Below are positions 32,195 through 40,860 of a DNA stretch of 50,666 nt, in pieces (position 1 is the stretch's first letter; each line of letters opens with the position of its first letter). This DNA comes from Prevotella sp. (GTDB lineage Bacteria > Bacteroidota > Bacteroidia > Bacteroidales > Bacteroidaceae). Position numbers and translations under genes: made by a program. Below the pieces are notes generated by a model. It was not told where the DNA came from and did no database searches. It saw only the letters and a program-made list of their open reading frames with translations. The stretch is from contig JAFYJN010000077.1 of the NCBI GenBank assembly GCA_017538105.1, forward strand, positions 1-50,666, in the 5' to 3' direction.

Positions 32195-34930
32195 TTATTT
32201 CCTAAAGTTGTTATAATCGCTGAAGATATTCTCCTCTTTGATGCCATCTCTTGATCTGAGTGGCATCAGCTTCTTGTCAGAACTATCTGAAACATAGCGA
32301 AGCTCGCTGGTGTCCTTGCCTTCTCCAAGTTCGATATTGCCCTCTGATAGCTGCTGACAGCGGTATTTGTGAGAGTTTTTAATTTGTGTGAAAAGTTTTT
32401 TGCCCACGTTCTCTGTTTCTTCCAACTGTATGGCATCTGAACCTTGGAATGCGTGCGTGCTGTACAGGCGATTCTCTGGCATGAGGAAATAGGCTGTAGC
32501 AGCAACAGGCTTGCTTAGTTCCTTTTTGGCCAGCTCTTTATAAAGAGCTAACTGGAGTGACCCATTCTTGGCAATCAAGTCCTTGTAATGATTCTTGGAA
32601 CTGGTCCATTTGAAGTCAAACACATAGAGTTTACCTTGTCTGTCAGTGAGAAGCATGTCAATATAGCCTTTGATATCGGGATTATACTCCAAACCAAGTT
32701 TGCGTATTATTTTCTTTTCACATTCTACAACACATAAATCATTGTCTCTAACAATACCTAGCAAAGTGTCAATGGCGTAGCGTAGGCGGTCTTTCAGTAT
32801 TTTGGTGTCCACTCTGTTCTCGCGAAGCAACAAGATGGCTCCTTCTTCCAAGAGGGCATTGCTGAATGATTTATCGAAAGATGATTCAATTCGTTTGGAA
32901 ATCTGGTCGGCAGTATTCTCTTCGCCTTCCTTGTAGAAAAGCTGTGCAATCGTGTTATGGGCGACAAGGCCTTTCGTTATGTCCAACTGCTTCATGGCTG
33001 AGATGCTGTTGTCTTTGATTCCTACAAGGTATTTCATCGTATAATCAAACGGATGCTGAATCAGCAGATCCAAAGACGTGGCACTTTCTTTGTCGCGCCA
33101 TTTCAGGTGGTCAGCATTCTTAATCTTCAGGAACTGTTCATCATTTGGTTGGTTGTTAACTAATGGGCAATCAACGAAATGCTTCTCCTCAGGTTGTGGT
33201 TCAATGACGACATCACAAAGATTATTGAAGTGCTGCTCCAATAGAATCATCAATGGGTGCTTTTGTAGTACCTCACTACCATCTCGTTCAGGAAACACCA
33301 ATGTTAACTGATGCTTGGTCAGGAGAAATGGAATCTGTTGCAGGAATGCATGATATCGCCGCTCGTCATCAGCTGCCCATATATGAACACCTTCAGCAGC
33401 CAATGCCTCTTTCTCCTTCTGTGACAGGAAAGCATAAGAAGATGGAGCATTTGTGTGATCATAGAAATCACACCAAATGGTTTTGTCTGATTCTCCAGCC
33501 ATGTTGGCAGGGGTGGCTATTACATTTCGACAGTCTTTTTCCGCTTCGTACATAGGATAGTCCTGAGGTTCATATGAACTGTTGATCCATCCTTGCAGAA
33601 CAGTGACAGGTATATCCTCTTTAGTTTCTGTTGAAAGTAACAGCGTCAGTGCTTCTGCTTGTTCTACGATGACCTGCAGCTGTAGCTGTTCTGTTTGATT
33701 GATATTCTTGTGGAGACGATTCTTAACCCATTTGGAAAGATGGTCCACAAAGGTCAAAACATCGTTCTTCTTGACATGCTCATCCATTTTCAGCACATCT
33801 GCAGGGCGCTCCATAGGAGGCAAGAATTTCTTAATCAGCTTTGTGCGATTAGGCTTGTTTCTCTGAATGGTTTCCTTCTTTTCCTCTTCTGTGATATCCG
33901 AAGGCCAGGAGTCATACTTACCGTTTCTGTAATTGTCGATAACCTCTTGACACTTCTTGTTATAATATCCGCCTGAGTCAACAATCATGTCAGCTAAAGG
34001 TTCACGAAGTTTTTTATCTAGGGGATTTACTGGAGAGCGCAACCATTCAAGCAAGAAATAGATGTTCAATGGGCGTGGAATGAGATTAAGACCAATTATC
34101 AGCAATTGGGATATTTGAGGAATAACATCCTTCATATGGGAACCGCATGTAGGTTGGCCAGACAAACGAAGCGTGTTGTCGAAAGCCTTGTTATCTGAGT
34201 CAATCCAGACATCATAGTTGGATGGATTCTGCAGGGTAAGGTTGTTGACGGCATCTTGACGTTGCTTAAACTTGAAGATCTGGAATGACTTGTCGCTTGT
34301 TTTCAGTTCAGTTGGAACATCTTTTTTACCTTGTACCAAATTACGTACCATTGAGAGATTTGATCCATCGATTTCTTCAAAGTTCATTTGGTAGATATTC
34401 ACTTCCCGTTGACGCAATATCTCAAATAAGGCCCGTAAAGATGGGTGCAGGCAATCTTCAGGGATTGCCATCTCTATCTCTAACTGAGGAGGAAGAACAC
34501 ATCCATTTTTTACAGATTCAATGATATCATGTATTCTTTCACCATTTCCTGGGCAGTCGAAAAGATTCTCTATTCCACATAGAACCTCCATGCGACCAGT
34601 AACTGAAGCTTCTTGACCAGTCCATCCTGCTTCGATTAATAAATCCCGCCAATGAAGACAGGTTTTTGCAGTTCCAAGTCCATCAAGACGGAATGAGTCT
34701 GCCAATAAGTGATTGGGGTGTTCTTTTGTATATTCTAAAAGCGCAGAATAGTAGAGTGCAGTCCTTTTATTTGAATTAATTAACTCGATATGCTTCCCAG
34801 CATACAATTCCAAGAGATCGAGTAATCCAGAGGTGCTGCATATTTGTATATCAAGTGCCACTCCATTGGGAGAAGCATTTAAATTGTAATAGGTAAAGCC
34901 TTGATAGGCTGGTGAATAAATAATCTTCAT
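32195..34930 (-). CDS. AddB-like PD-(D/E)xK nuclease protein
   Basis: 911 residues from ATG 34930 (MKIIYSPAYQGF); in-frame codons up to 35014 are unlikely because a TATCTTTG box lies at 34966-34959. The N-terminal part is a degenerate helicase-like region with no Walker A. The C-terminus carries a PD-(D/E)xK nuclease: DIKGYIDMLLTDRQGKLYVFDFKWTSS (Asp, then DFK), followed by QLALYKELAKK. It pairs with the AddA-like product as a two-subunit helicase-nuclease. It does not look like the usual housekeeping AddB of Bacteroidales, which supports an accessory origin; this is judged from memory. Confidence 0.75.
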   Translation of the reverse strand: MKIIYSPAYQGFTYYNLNASPNGVALDIQICSTSGLLDLLELYAGKHIELINSNKRTALYYSALLEYTKEHPNHLLADSFRLDGLGTAKTCLHWRDLLIEAGWTGQEASVTGRMEVLCGIENLFDCPGNGERIHDIIESVKNGCVLPPQLEIEMAIPEDCLHPSLRALFEILRQREVNIYQMNFEEIDGSNLSMVRNLVQGKKDVPTELKTSDKSFQIFKFKQRQDAVNNLTLQNPSNYDVWIDSDNKAFDNTLRLSGQPTCGSHMKDVIPQISQLLIIGLNLIPRPLNIYFLLEWLRSPVNPLDKKLREPLADMIVDSGGYYNKKCQEVIDNYRNGKYDSWPSDITEEEKKETIQRNKPNRTKLIKKFLPPMERPADVLKMDEHVKKNDVLTFVDHLSKWVKNRLHKNINQTEQLQLQVIVEQAEALTLLLSTETKEDIPVTVLQGWINSSYEPQDYPMYEAEKDCRNVIATPANMAGESDKTIWCDFYDHTNAPSSYAFLSQKEKEALAAEGVHIWAADDERRYHAFLQQIPFLLTKHQLTLVFPERDGSEVLQKHPLMILLEQHFNNLCDVVIEPQPEEKHFVDCPLVNNQPNDEQFLKIKNADHLKWRDKESATSLDLLIQHPFDYTMKYLVGIKDNSISAMKQLDITKGLVAHNTIAQLFYKEGEENTADQISKRIESSFDKSFSNALLEEGAILLLRENRVDTKILKDRLRYAIDTLLGIVRDNDLCVVECEKKIIRKLGLEYNPDIKGYIDMLLTDRQGKLYVFDFKWTSSKNHYKDLIAKNGSLQLALYKELAKKELSKPVAATAYFLMPENRLYSTHAFQGSDAIQLEETENVGKKLFTQIKNSHKYRCQQLSEGNIELGEGKDTSELRYVSDSSDKKLMPLRSRDGIKEENIFSDYNNFRK

Positions 34931-34989
34931 AGACTTGGTATTTTTAGTTATCTGATTGCAAAGATACAGAATTGTTTGAGAATAACAAA

Positions 34990-37344
34990 TTATTGGGAGG
35001 TATATTGATTCCACCGGTCGAGGATTTCGCGGAGTTCCTGGGGAAGTTTGTTGTAGCTGCCGACGGTGATGTCTTCGGGCACGGGCATGGTGGCAGCGGC
35101 GATGTTGCCGGCTATGCAGGCCATCGTGTCGGTATCACCACCGAGGGAGATGGCGCGGATAACAGCATCCATGTAGCCTTCGGCTTCGAGGAAACAGATG
35201 ATGGATTCGGGGACGCTCTTGTCGCAGGCGGTCTCGAAGGTATAGATGGGGCGAATCTCATTGGTAGTGCGGTTCAGGTCGTAACCGAAGGTTTGTTCGA
35301 TGTACGACTTGATATCGGCTTTTGGCTTACCTGTGCGGTTCAGGAAGATGGCGGCAGCAACAGCCTGGGCACCACGGATGCCTTCTTCGGAGTTGTGAGT
35401 GATTTCGGCAGTAGTCTTGGCGAGCGCCAGACATTCTTCGAGCGATTTTGCATACCAGGCAACAGGAGCCACACGCATGGCGCTGCCATTGGAGTTGGCG
35501 CCATAGGGAGCACGATCGTCTGACTCAACCCATTTGCGGAAGTTTCTGCCAAAGGTGAAAACACGATAGCGGTTGGCGAAATGCTTGAACAGGTCGATGA
35601 GCGTCTCTTTGTTGTGCGAAGGATCGTCCATCAGCCACTTGGCAATGGCGAGCGAGAGGATGGTGTCGTCGGTATACGACATGCCGGCCAGCACTTTCAT
35701 GCTCTTCTTGCTGGCGAGTCTTTTGGCCTTGTCTTTGTCTTTTTCCAGCTCATACATAGAACCGAGTACTTCGCCACAGATGCCACCGATGAGGCCGGTC
35801 TGTGGGAGGTTTTCAGGGGCAGTACGCTCGACACGCTCCACGCTGATGTGTCCATCGGTTTCCTGATGGAAACGAAGCACACCACCCAGCCAGTTGATGT
35901 AGGCGCTATTAAGCAGGTCGACATCAGCAGGTTCTCCATGCAGCCACTTCTGCCACTCGGCATACCAAAGGTTGCTTCCTTTCCTGAGTTCTTTAGAACG
36001 GGTTGGAGGAGTGCCATAACGAGTTATCATGAAGTCGCTCTTGATGAGTTGAGGGTTATTGAGGTAACCATTCTCGGGGTTGACAATCTTGGCTTGATAT
36101 TGTGCAGCTTTTCGACTGTCATCGAATTTGGCCATGAGTTCGGCTGATTCAATACTATCGAAATGAACACCAAGGATGTCAATACCGCTACTGGTGGCAT
36201 TAGGGGTGAGACTGTCTGTAGATGCAGGTTGTGGCGCAGACAGGGAGAGAGGTCCGTAGAGTTCGAAGTCGGGCTTGAAGTAAACACCGTCGCGGAATAC
36301 GCGTTTGTCAAAACCGCCAAGGTTGTTGGGATCGTTGGGATTGGAACCACGATGTTGTTCGCCAAAGACGCAGGTGAACACGCACATCTTGTAGAGCAGG
36401 TCGATGGAGCCCAGGGGTGATGTGAAGTCGGTGCGTATGAGGACGATGGGCAGATGGCCTGGCAGATGTTTCATGAAGTTGCGGCAGATGGCTTCTTCAC
36501 GTGGGGTGACAAGCAATACCAGGGCGCAGTCGGTCTGAGAGTGTTTCCGGCTTTGGATGAAGTTGGAGAGCGCAAGGAAACGTCCATGGCACTCGTCGCG
36601 GAAATCGGAGATGACGCATGAGGCCAATCCGGCTTCGGTCATGTTACTCTCCATCTTGTGGGCTACAGGTTCGCCATACGAACCATAGAGCACGGTGAAT
36701 TGGGAGATCTGACTGAGGTCGGGTGGGGCAATGGTTTCATCTACGCAGCAATACGTGAAGTTGTCTTCGGGCTTGGCAGAGAGAGCCAGTTTGCGTGAGA
36801 AGTCGTTGTCGCCAGTGAAGGCCTTGTATAACAAGGAGAAGTACGCGAAGGTGCCATTCACGCTAATAAATCCGTCGGGGAACTCAAATTCACGGTTGAT
36901 GACCCCATTGGGACAGGCCCTCTTCATGCGTTTCATGTTGGGATTGTCACTATGAGTCATCGTCAGGGCACAGCTGTGTTCAGGGTTCACGCGAGCCATA
37001 CGACCAGCGATATACACGGCATCTTGGTTCTTCAGCGATTTGCTGATGAGCAGGAGTTTTGAGTTGCGTAGCGTCTCGTCAGAGAGCGAGTTGCACTGAT
37101 AGGGTGTCACCACTTTGCTCAGTCCGCAGTTCGTGCCGTAGAGCAGTGCTGCATACGAGGCGGAAGAATGCGAACCACCATGTCCCATCGTGATGAGGGG
37201 GCGTTCGGGTTCGTTGAAGAGAAACTGGCGCAGAGGCTCCACGTCGGTCTGTTCAGCTTGTTCGATGTACTTGCGTGTGTCTTTTAGTAAATCGCTCATT
37301 AGTGGTTTTCCACCACGAGCATAAGGTTTTCTGCTATTTGACAT
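34990..37344 (-). CDS. SIS domain fused to an ADP-ribosylglycohydrolase
   Basis: 784 residues from ATG 37344; codons up to 37368 lie too close to the -7 box (37373-37366). The N-terminal about 370 residues resemble a SIS sugar-isomerase fold (ITMGHGGSHSSASYAALL, KLLLISKSLKNQDAV). The C-terminal about 270 residues are an ADP-ribosylglycohydrolase: GLIGGICGEVLGSMYE, the metal motif MSYTDDTIL, GSAMRVAP, and GGDTDTMACIAG. Such enzymes remove ADP-ribose from protein or DNA. It shares a divergent promoter region and the island operator with the gene at 37465. The pairing of SIS with this hydrolase is unusual to me. Confidence 0.82.
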   Translation of the reverse strand: MSNSRKPYARGGKPLMSDLLKDTRKYIEQAEQTDVEPLRQFLFNEPERPLITMGHGGSHSSASYAALLYGTNCGLSKVVTPYQCNSLSDETLRNSKLLLISKSLKNQDAVYIAGRMARVNPEHSCALTMTHSDNPNMKRMKRACPNGVINREFEFPDGFISVNGTFAYFSLLYKAFTGDNDFSRKLALSAKPEDNFTYCCVDETIAPPDLSQISQFTVLYGSYGEPVAHKMESNMTEAGLASCVISDFRDECHGRFLALSNFIQSRKHSQTDCALVLLVTPREEAICRNFMKHLPGHLPIVLIRTDFTSPLGSIDLLYKMCVFTCVFGEQHRGSNPNDPNNLGGFDKRVFRDGVYFKPDFELYGPLSLSAPQPASTDSLTPNATSSGIDILGVHFDSIESAELMAKFDDSRKAAQYQAKIVNPENGYLNNPQLIKSDFMITRYGTPPTRSKELRKGSNLWYAEWQKWLHGEPADVDLLNSAYINWLGGVLRFHQETDGHISVERVERTAPENLPQTGLIGGICGEVLGSMYELEKDKDKAKRLASKKSMKVLAGMSYTDDTILSLAIAKWLMDDPSHNKETLIDLFKHFANRYRVFTFGRNFRKWVESDDRAPYGANSNGSAMRVAPVAWYAKSLEECLALAKTTAEITHNSEEGIRGAQAVAAAIFLNRTGKPKADIKSYIEQTFGYDLNRTTNEIRPIYTFETACDKSVPESIICFLEAEGYMDAVIRAISLGGDTDTMACIAGNIAAATMPVPEDITVGSYNKLPQELREILDRWNQYTSQ

Positions 37345-37365
37345 AATGGTATAAGATTTATGATG

Positions 37366-37449
37366 CAAATATACGAAAAAAATTTGGGAATTCCAATCGT
37401 TTATACGTATAATTTCGATTGCATTATTTAAATAAAAGTATTATTTTTG
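37366..37449. promoter_or_regulatory. Divergent promoter with shared palindrome
   Basis: TTATACGTATAA (37401-37412, perfect dyad) lies between TATATTTG on the minus strand (37373-37366, gap 27) and TATTTTTG on the plus strand (37442-37449, gap 29). One site can therefore control both genes. Confidence 0.65.
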
Positions 37450-37464
37450 CTATATTGAAACCGG

Positions 37465-38052
37465 ATGGAGGAAATCCATAAGCCACGTTTAACAGAAACA
37501 ACACTTTGCTATATGATAAAGACAATGACAATTCTTACAAGAGAGAGAAGGAAAGACTTTGAAGATATTCTAATGCTCGGACATTACGCATGGTTTCCGA
37601 TTAAGGGTCAGCACGAAGTCGGAGCAGTCATGTATGTCGTTTATAATATATCATTAGACAATGCCCTGTTTTTAAGCAGGAATTCCAAAGTGGAATCAAT
37701 TGTTTTCATTGAAGGAGGCCATTGCGAGTATTGGGAACGAACAGCTGATGGAGGCTATTTGAAAATAGATGAGAAGGAAATAAGCCAACAACTTGATGTG
37801 GCGCACGCTGATGATTTCCATACTCAGGTCAGTCGTGCATTTGAATGCCAGATACCTTTTTTTGATGGTAGTGAAGGGAATAAGAACGTAATGAGCGAAA
37901 CCATGCAGTATGTGAATGATACCATCAAAAAGAACATTAAAGACCCCAACGAAGCCGAAAGAAGAATAGAGACGAGCCTCACAGCCCCCTCTGGTTTTAA
38001 TAGATTCTGTAACAGGGGCAGGCTTTATGGAAGCAGTTTCTATTGGAGTTGA
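37465..38052 (+). CDS. Hypothetical 195-residue protein
   Basis: No recognised family. The ATG at 37465 lies 15 bases after the -7 box; an alternative ATG at 37513 (MIKTMTILTRERRK) gives 179 residues. The protein is mixed alpha/beta, with YAWFPIKGQHEVGAVMYVVYNISLDNALFLSR and a polar middle (HCEYWERTADGGYLKI). The C-terminus has an SxTxPSGFNRFCNR stretch. No membrane segment or catalytic motif is obvious. It is the first gene of the plus-strand run 37465-39397 and shares its operator with the SIS-ADP-ribosylglycohydrolase gene, so it is probably part of the same response. Confidence 0.55.
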   Translation: MEEIHKPRLTETTLCYMIKTMTILTRERRKDFEDILMLGHYAWFPIKGQHEVGAVMYVVYNISLDNALFLSRNSKVESIVFIEGGHCEYWERTADGGYLKIDEKEISQQLDVAHADDFHTQVSRAFECQIPFFDGSEGNKNVMSETMQYVNDTIKKNIKDPNEAERRIETSLTAPSGFNRFCNRGRLYGSSFYWS

Positions 38053-38090
38053 AAACCGATAAGTAATCATCATAAACGTACAGACAACAG

Positions 38091-38843
38091 ATGGAAAAGC
38101 AAGTAGAGAGTATCTTCAAAGTGATGCACTATGAACATACAAGGAACCGCAAAAGTAAGTTGCGCTATCCGACATTCAGGGTTCATGGAAGTGATGAGAT
38201 CTATTTCAAGACCTTGGAAGAAGTGGAAGACTATATGCGGAGGCTGGCGGAGTTCTGCAACAAGCATCCATTGGATGATGATTACATTGACATGTATGCT
38301 TATGTGGTCATTGAGATTCCTTTAAACGAAGAGGTGAATGTGGACGTTCTTGACCACTATCTCTCATTCAGAACATACTTGCCCGATGGCACTCTATGGG
38401 GCAAGAACGACTATGGGCACTTCATGCCAAGATGCGCGATAGGAGATGAATTCAATTATTGGGGGCGCAGGAATCAGTTCTGGGGTCGGCATCCTGAAGA
38501 GATTCGCTTCAAACCGGGCGACATTGTGGAAGTGCTGGGTTGCCCAGGAAACGATTATTGGGGTAACGAGATGGTGGATCTTGCCATTGTTGTGAAGACT
38601 CCGCCAACAATCGCTGAGGTCGAGGATATGAGGAAGCGGTATTTCGAGACTCATAGTGGTTTCGACCTCTGCGACCATGCGTTGAGTTGCGAGTTTGACC
38701 GCAGTCTTGACACCTACGAGGTGATTCCTTATTCCTTTGGTGAAATTGACCACGCGCCCACCATCTGCGTGTTTGAGCCAACCAAGAAGGTGTCCTCAAG
38801 AAGAGTGAAGGTCTTAATGGATTTATACGAGAAATACAAATAA
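38091..38843 (+). CDS. Hypothetical 250-residue protein
   Basis: No recognised family. The N-terminus is basic (HYEHTRNRKSKLRYPTF), the middle is beta-rich and aromatic (YVVIEIPLNEEVNVDVLDHYLSFRTYLPDGTLWGKNDYGHF), with several Trp/Gly pairs (NYWGRRNQFWGRHPE, GNDYWGNE). KPGDIVEVLGCPGNDYWGNE resembles the SH3-like turn seen in small cytoplasmic Gly-Asp proteins, but no call is justified. It follows the 37465 gene by 38 bases and precedes 38858 by 14, so the three probably form an operon. Confidence 0.55.
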   Translation: MEKQVESIFKVMHYEHTRNRKSKLRYPTFRVHGSDEIYFKTLEEVEDYMRRLAEFCNKHPLDDDYIDMYAYVVIEIPLNEEVNVDVLDHYLSFRTYLPDGTLWGKNDYGHFMPRCAIGDEFNYWGRRNQFWGRHPEEIRFKPGDIVEVLGCPGNDYWGNEMVDLAIVVKTPPTIAEVEDMRKRYFETHSGFDLCDHALSCEFDRSLDTYEVIPYSFGEIDHAPTICVFEPTKKVSSRRVKVLMDLYEKYK

Positions 38844-38857
38844 AAACAACAAGAATC

Positions 38858-39397
38858 ATGGAAACAAAGAAGAAAGTGAACTACTCCTCCTACAAGGACA
38901 AGTACGACAAGGAAATCAAATCGAGAATGGAAACGTCTCCTGAGAGCGTGGATGTCGAAACGATGAGAGAGAATCTCTATGGCTACACTTATACCAAGGG
39001 ATATGCAAAAGGAGAGATTCCCGACGAGCTGTCGATGGATTATTGGGAGGAATACCATCTGGAGAATGATGATTTGGATATCGACTTCTGGGAAGATCCT
39101 GATCCGGCCATCATCGACGCGATGTACGATGAGTATTTCGACCTTTCCCCCCAAGAGAGGCTCCTGATGCAGGCGATTGAAAGCACGGGAGACGGCAAGA
39201 CGCCTGAAACGGCTTTCTGCGTGATTGACGTTCATCAGGAATATGAATTCATCAATAGGTCGAGTCGATTCATTGGTTTGCAACTCGTCATGCAGAGTGT
39301 GGCGAATGGGATTGACTGCCTGGAGTTCAAGGACTACAAGGGCGATATTGAAAAGGTTTATTTCGACATCAGCCGCCGGTTTGAAGTTGGATATTAA
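38858..39397 (+). CDS. DUF4919-like acidic protein
   Basis: 179 residues, acidic. The C-terminal part, SPQERLLMQAIESTGDGKTPETAFCVIDVHQEYEF...QSVANGIDCLEFKDYKGDIEKVYFDISRR, resembles the DUF4919-type pattern (GDGxxxETAFxVIxVxxEYE ... YFD) of Bacteroidetes proteins of unknown role. No signal peptide is seen. It ends 3 bases before the first 50-bp inverted repeat (39401-39450) and is the last gene of the 37.5-39.4 kb operon. The family name is given from memory with modest certainty. Confidence 0.45.
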   Translation: METKKKVNYSSYKDKYDKEIKSRMETSPESVDVETMRENLYGYTYTKGYAKGEIPDELSMDYWEEYHLENDDLDIDFWEDPDPAIIDAMYDEYFDLSPQERLLMQAIESTGDGKTPETAFCVIDVHQEYEFINRSSRFIGLQLVMQSVANGIDCLEFKDYKGDIEKVYFDISRRFEVGY

Positions 39398-39400
39398 AAA

Positions 39401-39450
39401 GGGAATGTTGTAAGGTTGCTTATTGTCATTTGTCATTTGTCATTGTCATT
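39401..39450 (+). repeat. Inverted repeat 1, left arm (forward)
   Basis: 50 bp, matching the reverse complement of 40379-40428 at 49 of 50 positions. It contains a 7-bp periodic core (TTTGTCA units) and the pair-specific tip GTTGTAAGGTTGC. Confidence 0.8.
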
Positions 39451-39484
39451 CTTGCACGGAATTACCAAAATAAATGAATAATAT

Positions 39485-40396
39485 ATGAAAACAAAAGTAG
39501 ATGCAATTATCGGAGCCATTGCCGGAGATGTTATAGGCTCCGCTTACGAGTTCAGAGGTGTTGAGTCGGAAGAATTCAAAGTGTTTGACCAAAACTGCAG
39601 TTATACGGATGACACAGTGCTGACCATTGCTGTTGCCGATTGGCTTTCAACGCCAGGAAGCGAGTTGCAAGAGTTCCTCATCCGCTATGCGCGGAAATAC
39701 TACCGTGCGGGTTATGGTCCTCAGTTTGGGCGTTGGTGCATGATGAGGAATCCTCGTCCCTACAACAGTTGTGGCAACGGTTCGGCAATGCGAGTGAGTG
39801 CTGTGGGTTGCAAGGCCAATAGTGTGGAAGAGGCGTTGGAATTGGCAAAAGACAGTGCTCTGCCCACCCACAATCATCCTGAGGGCATCAAGGGCGCACA
39901 AGCTATTGCTGTGGCCATCGTATTGGCGCGACAGGAAAAGACGAAGGAGGAGATAAAGACGACCTTGCAGAGCCTCTTCGACTATGACCTGAACCGCACC
40001 TATCTCGACCTCTACAATGGCGATTACACTTTTAATGTCATCTGCCAGACAACAGTGCCAGAAGCACTCATCTCCTTCTTCGAGAGTGAAAGCTACGAGG
40101 ATTGCATTTTCAAGGCAATGCTTACCAACAAGGATACTGACACGGCTGGAGCCGTTGCAGGCGCTGTTGCAGGCGCATACTACGGAGTACCTGATAACAT
40201 CAAGGAGAAAGCCTACACCTATCTTCCAAAGGAGTTCGTAGATGTGATTGCTAAAATGGAGAGGTTCTTAACCGAAACTGCTCTTCCTCACGCTGACGAT
40301 GTGTTCGACCTTGACAAGATTCCGATGGAGATTCTGGACAAAGGTTATGTGAGTTATAGGCAATTCCGTGAAAACGAAAATGACAATGACAAATGA
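39485..40396 (+). CDS. ADP-ribosylglycohydrolase family protein (stand-alone)
   Basis: 303 residues, a single-domain hydrolase: AIIGAIAGDVIGSAYEF, metal motif CSYTDDTVLTIAVADWL, GNGSAMRVSAVG, THNHPEGIKGAQAIAVA, and KDTDTAGAVAGAVAGAYYG (second metal motif). This is the same family as the C-terminus of the SIS fusion, with close sequence. It is predicted to free ADP-ribose from modified targets. The last residues (ENENDNDK and stop) are encoded by the right arm of the inverted repeat that brackets this gene, so its original C-terminus may have been altered. No consensus promoter is seen between the repeat and the ATG. Confidence 0.85.
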   Translation: MKTKVDAIIGAIAGDVIGSAYEFRGVESEEFKVFDQNCSYTDDTVLTIAVADWLSTPGSELQEFLIRYARKYYRAGYGPQFGRWCMMRNPRPYNSCGNGSAMRVSAVGCKANSVEEALELAKDSALPTHNHPEGIKGAQAIAVAIVLARQEKTKEEIKTTLQSLFDYDLNRTYLDLYNGDYTFNVICQTTVPEALISFFESESYEDCIFKAMLTNKDTDTAGAVAGAVAGAYYGVPDNIKEKAYTYLPKEFVDVIAKMERFLTETALPHADDVFDLDKIPMEILDKGYVSYRQFRENENDNDK

Positions 40397-40428
40397 CAAA
40401 TGACAATAAGCAACCTTACAACGTTCCC
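40379..40428 (-). repeat. Inverted repeat 1, right arm (reversed)
   Basis: 50 bp, the mirror of 39401-39450 with one mismatch. It overlaps the last six codons and the stop of the ADP-ribosylglycohydrolase gene. The 150 bases that follow (40429-40579) are extremely AT-rich near 40465-40540 and hold no gene. Confidence 0.8.
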
Positions 40429-40579
40429 AACCATGAGGAGAGCGTGTGCTGGTAGAATTCTAGTAGTATATATATAATATATAGTAATAATTATATTATA
40501 TAATATTATTATAATTTATATAATATATGTTAATTTATAATACCCCCCGGCACTTTTCTTGCGCGAGGGATGGGGGTGC

Positions 40580-40628
40580 GGAATGTTGACACCTTGCTTA
40601 TTGTCATTTGTCATTTGTCATTGTCATT
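40580..40628 (+). repeat. Inverted repeat 2, left arm (forward)
   Basis: 49 bp, perfectly matched by the reverse complement of 43219-43274 apart from one extra 7-bp unit there. Shares the TTGTCA core with pair 1 but has its own tip GTTGACACCTTGC. Confidence 0.8.
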
Positions 40629-40667
40629 CCTGCACCCCATCTGCCACAATGGAGGTGGTGCTGAATT

Positions 40668-40755
40668 CGAGCTATGCAATGGCGAAGACAGAGCTATGGA
40701 GTAAGGCGGTTAGAGCTATCCTTTAAGCGTGTCAGAGCTATGGAATGAGGCGCTC
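40668..40755 (+). repeat. Four 22-bp tandem repeats upstream of the esterase promoter
   Basis: Units begin at 40668, 40690, 40712 and 40734. Each starts with (A/C)GAGCTAT and three carry AAGCG/AGGCG near the end. The period is two DNA turns. It lies directly upstream of the palindrome at 40797, so it may be a regulator-binding array. Confidence 0.65.
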
Positions 40756-40796
40756 AGATGCCACAAACGACCGTGTCAAAGGACAGCTCTTGTAAT

Positions 40797-40845
40797 TTAT
40801 AGGTATAACTTCGGGGGTTGCCCTCAACTAAAAACCATATATTTG
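40797..40845 (+). promoter_or_regulatory. Operator plus -7 box of the esterase operon
   Basis: TTATAGGTATAA (40797-40808), 29 bases, TATATTTG (40838-40845), then ATG 40861. Same geometry as at 28.4, 37.4 and 48.5 kb. Confidence 0.65.
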
Positions 40846-40860
40846 CAAGCGTAAACATTA

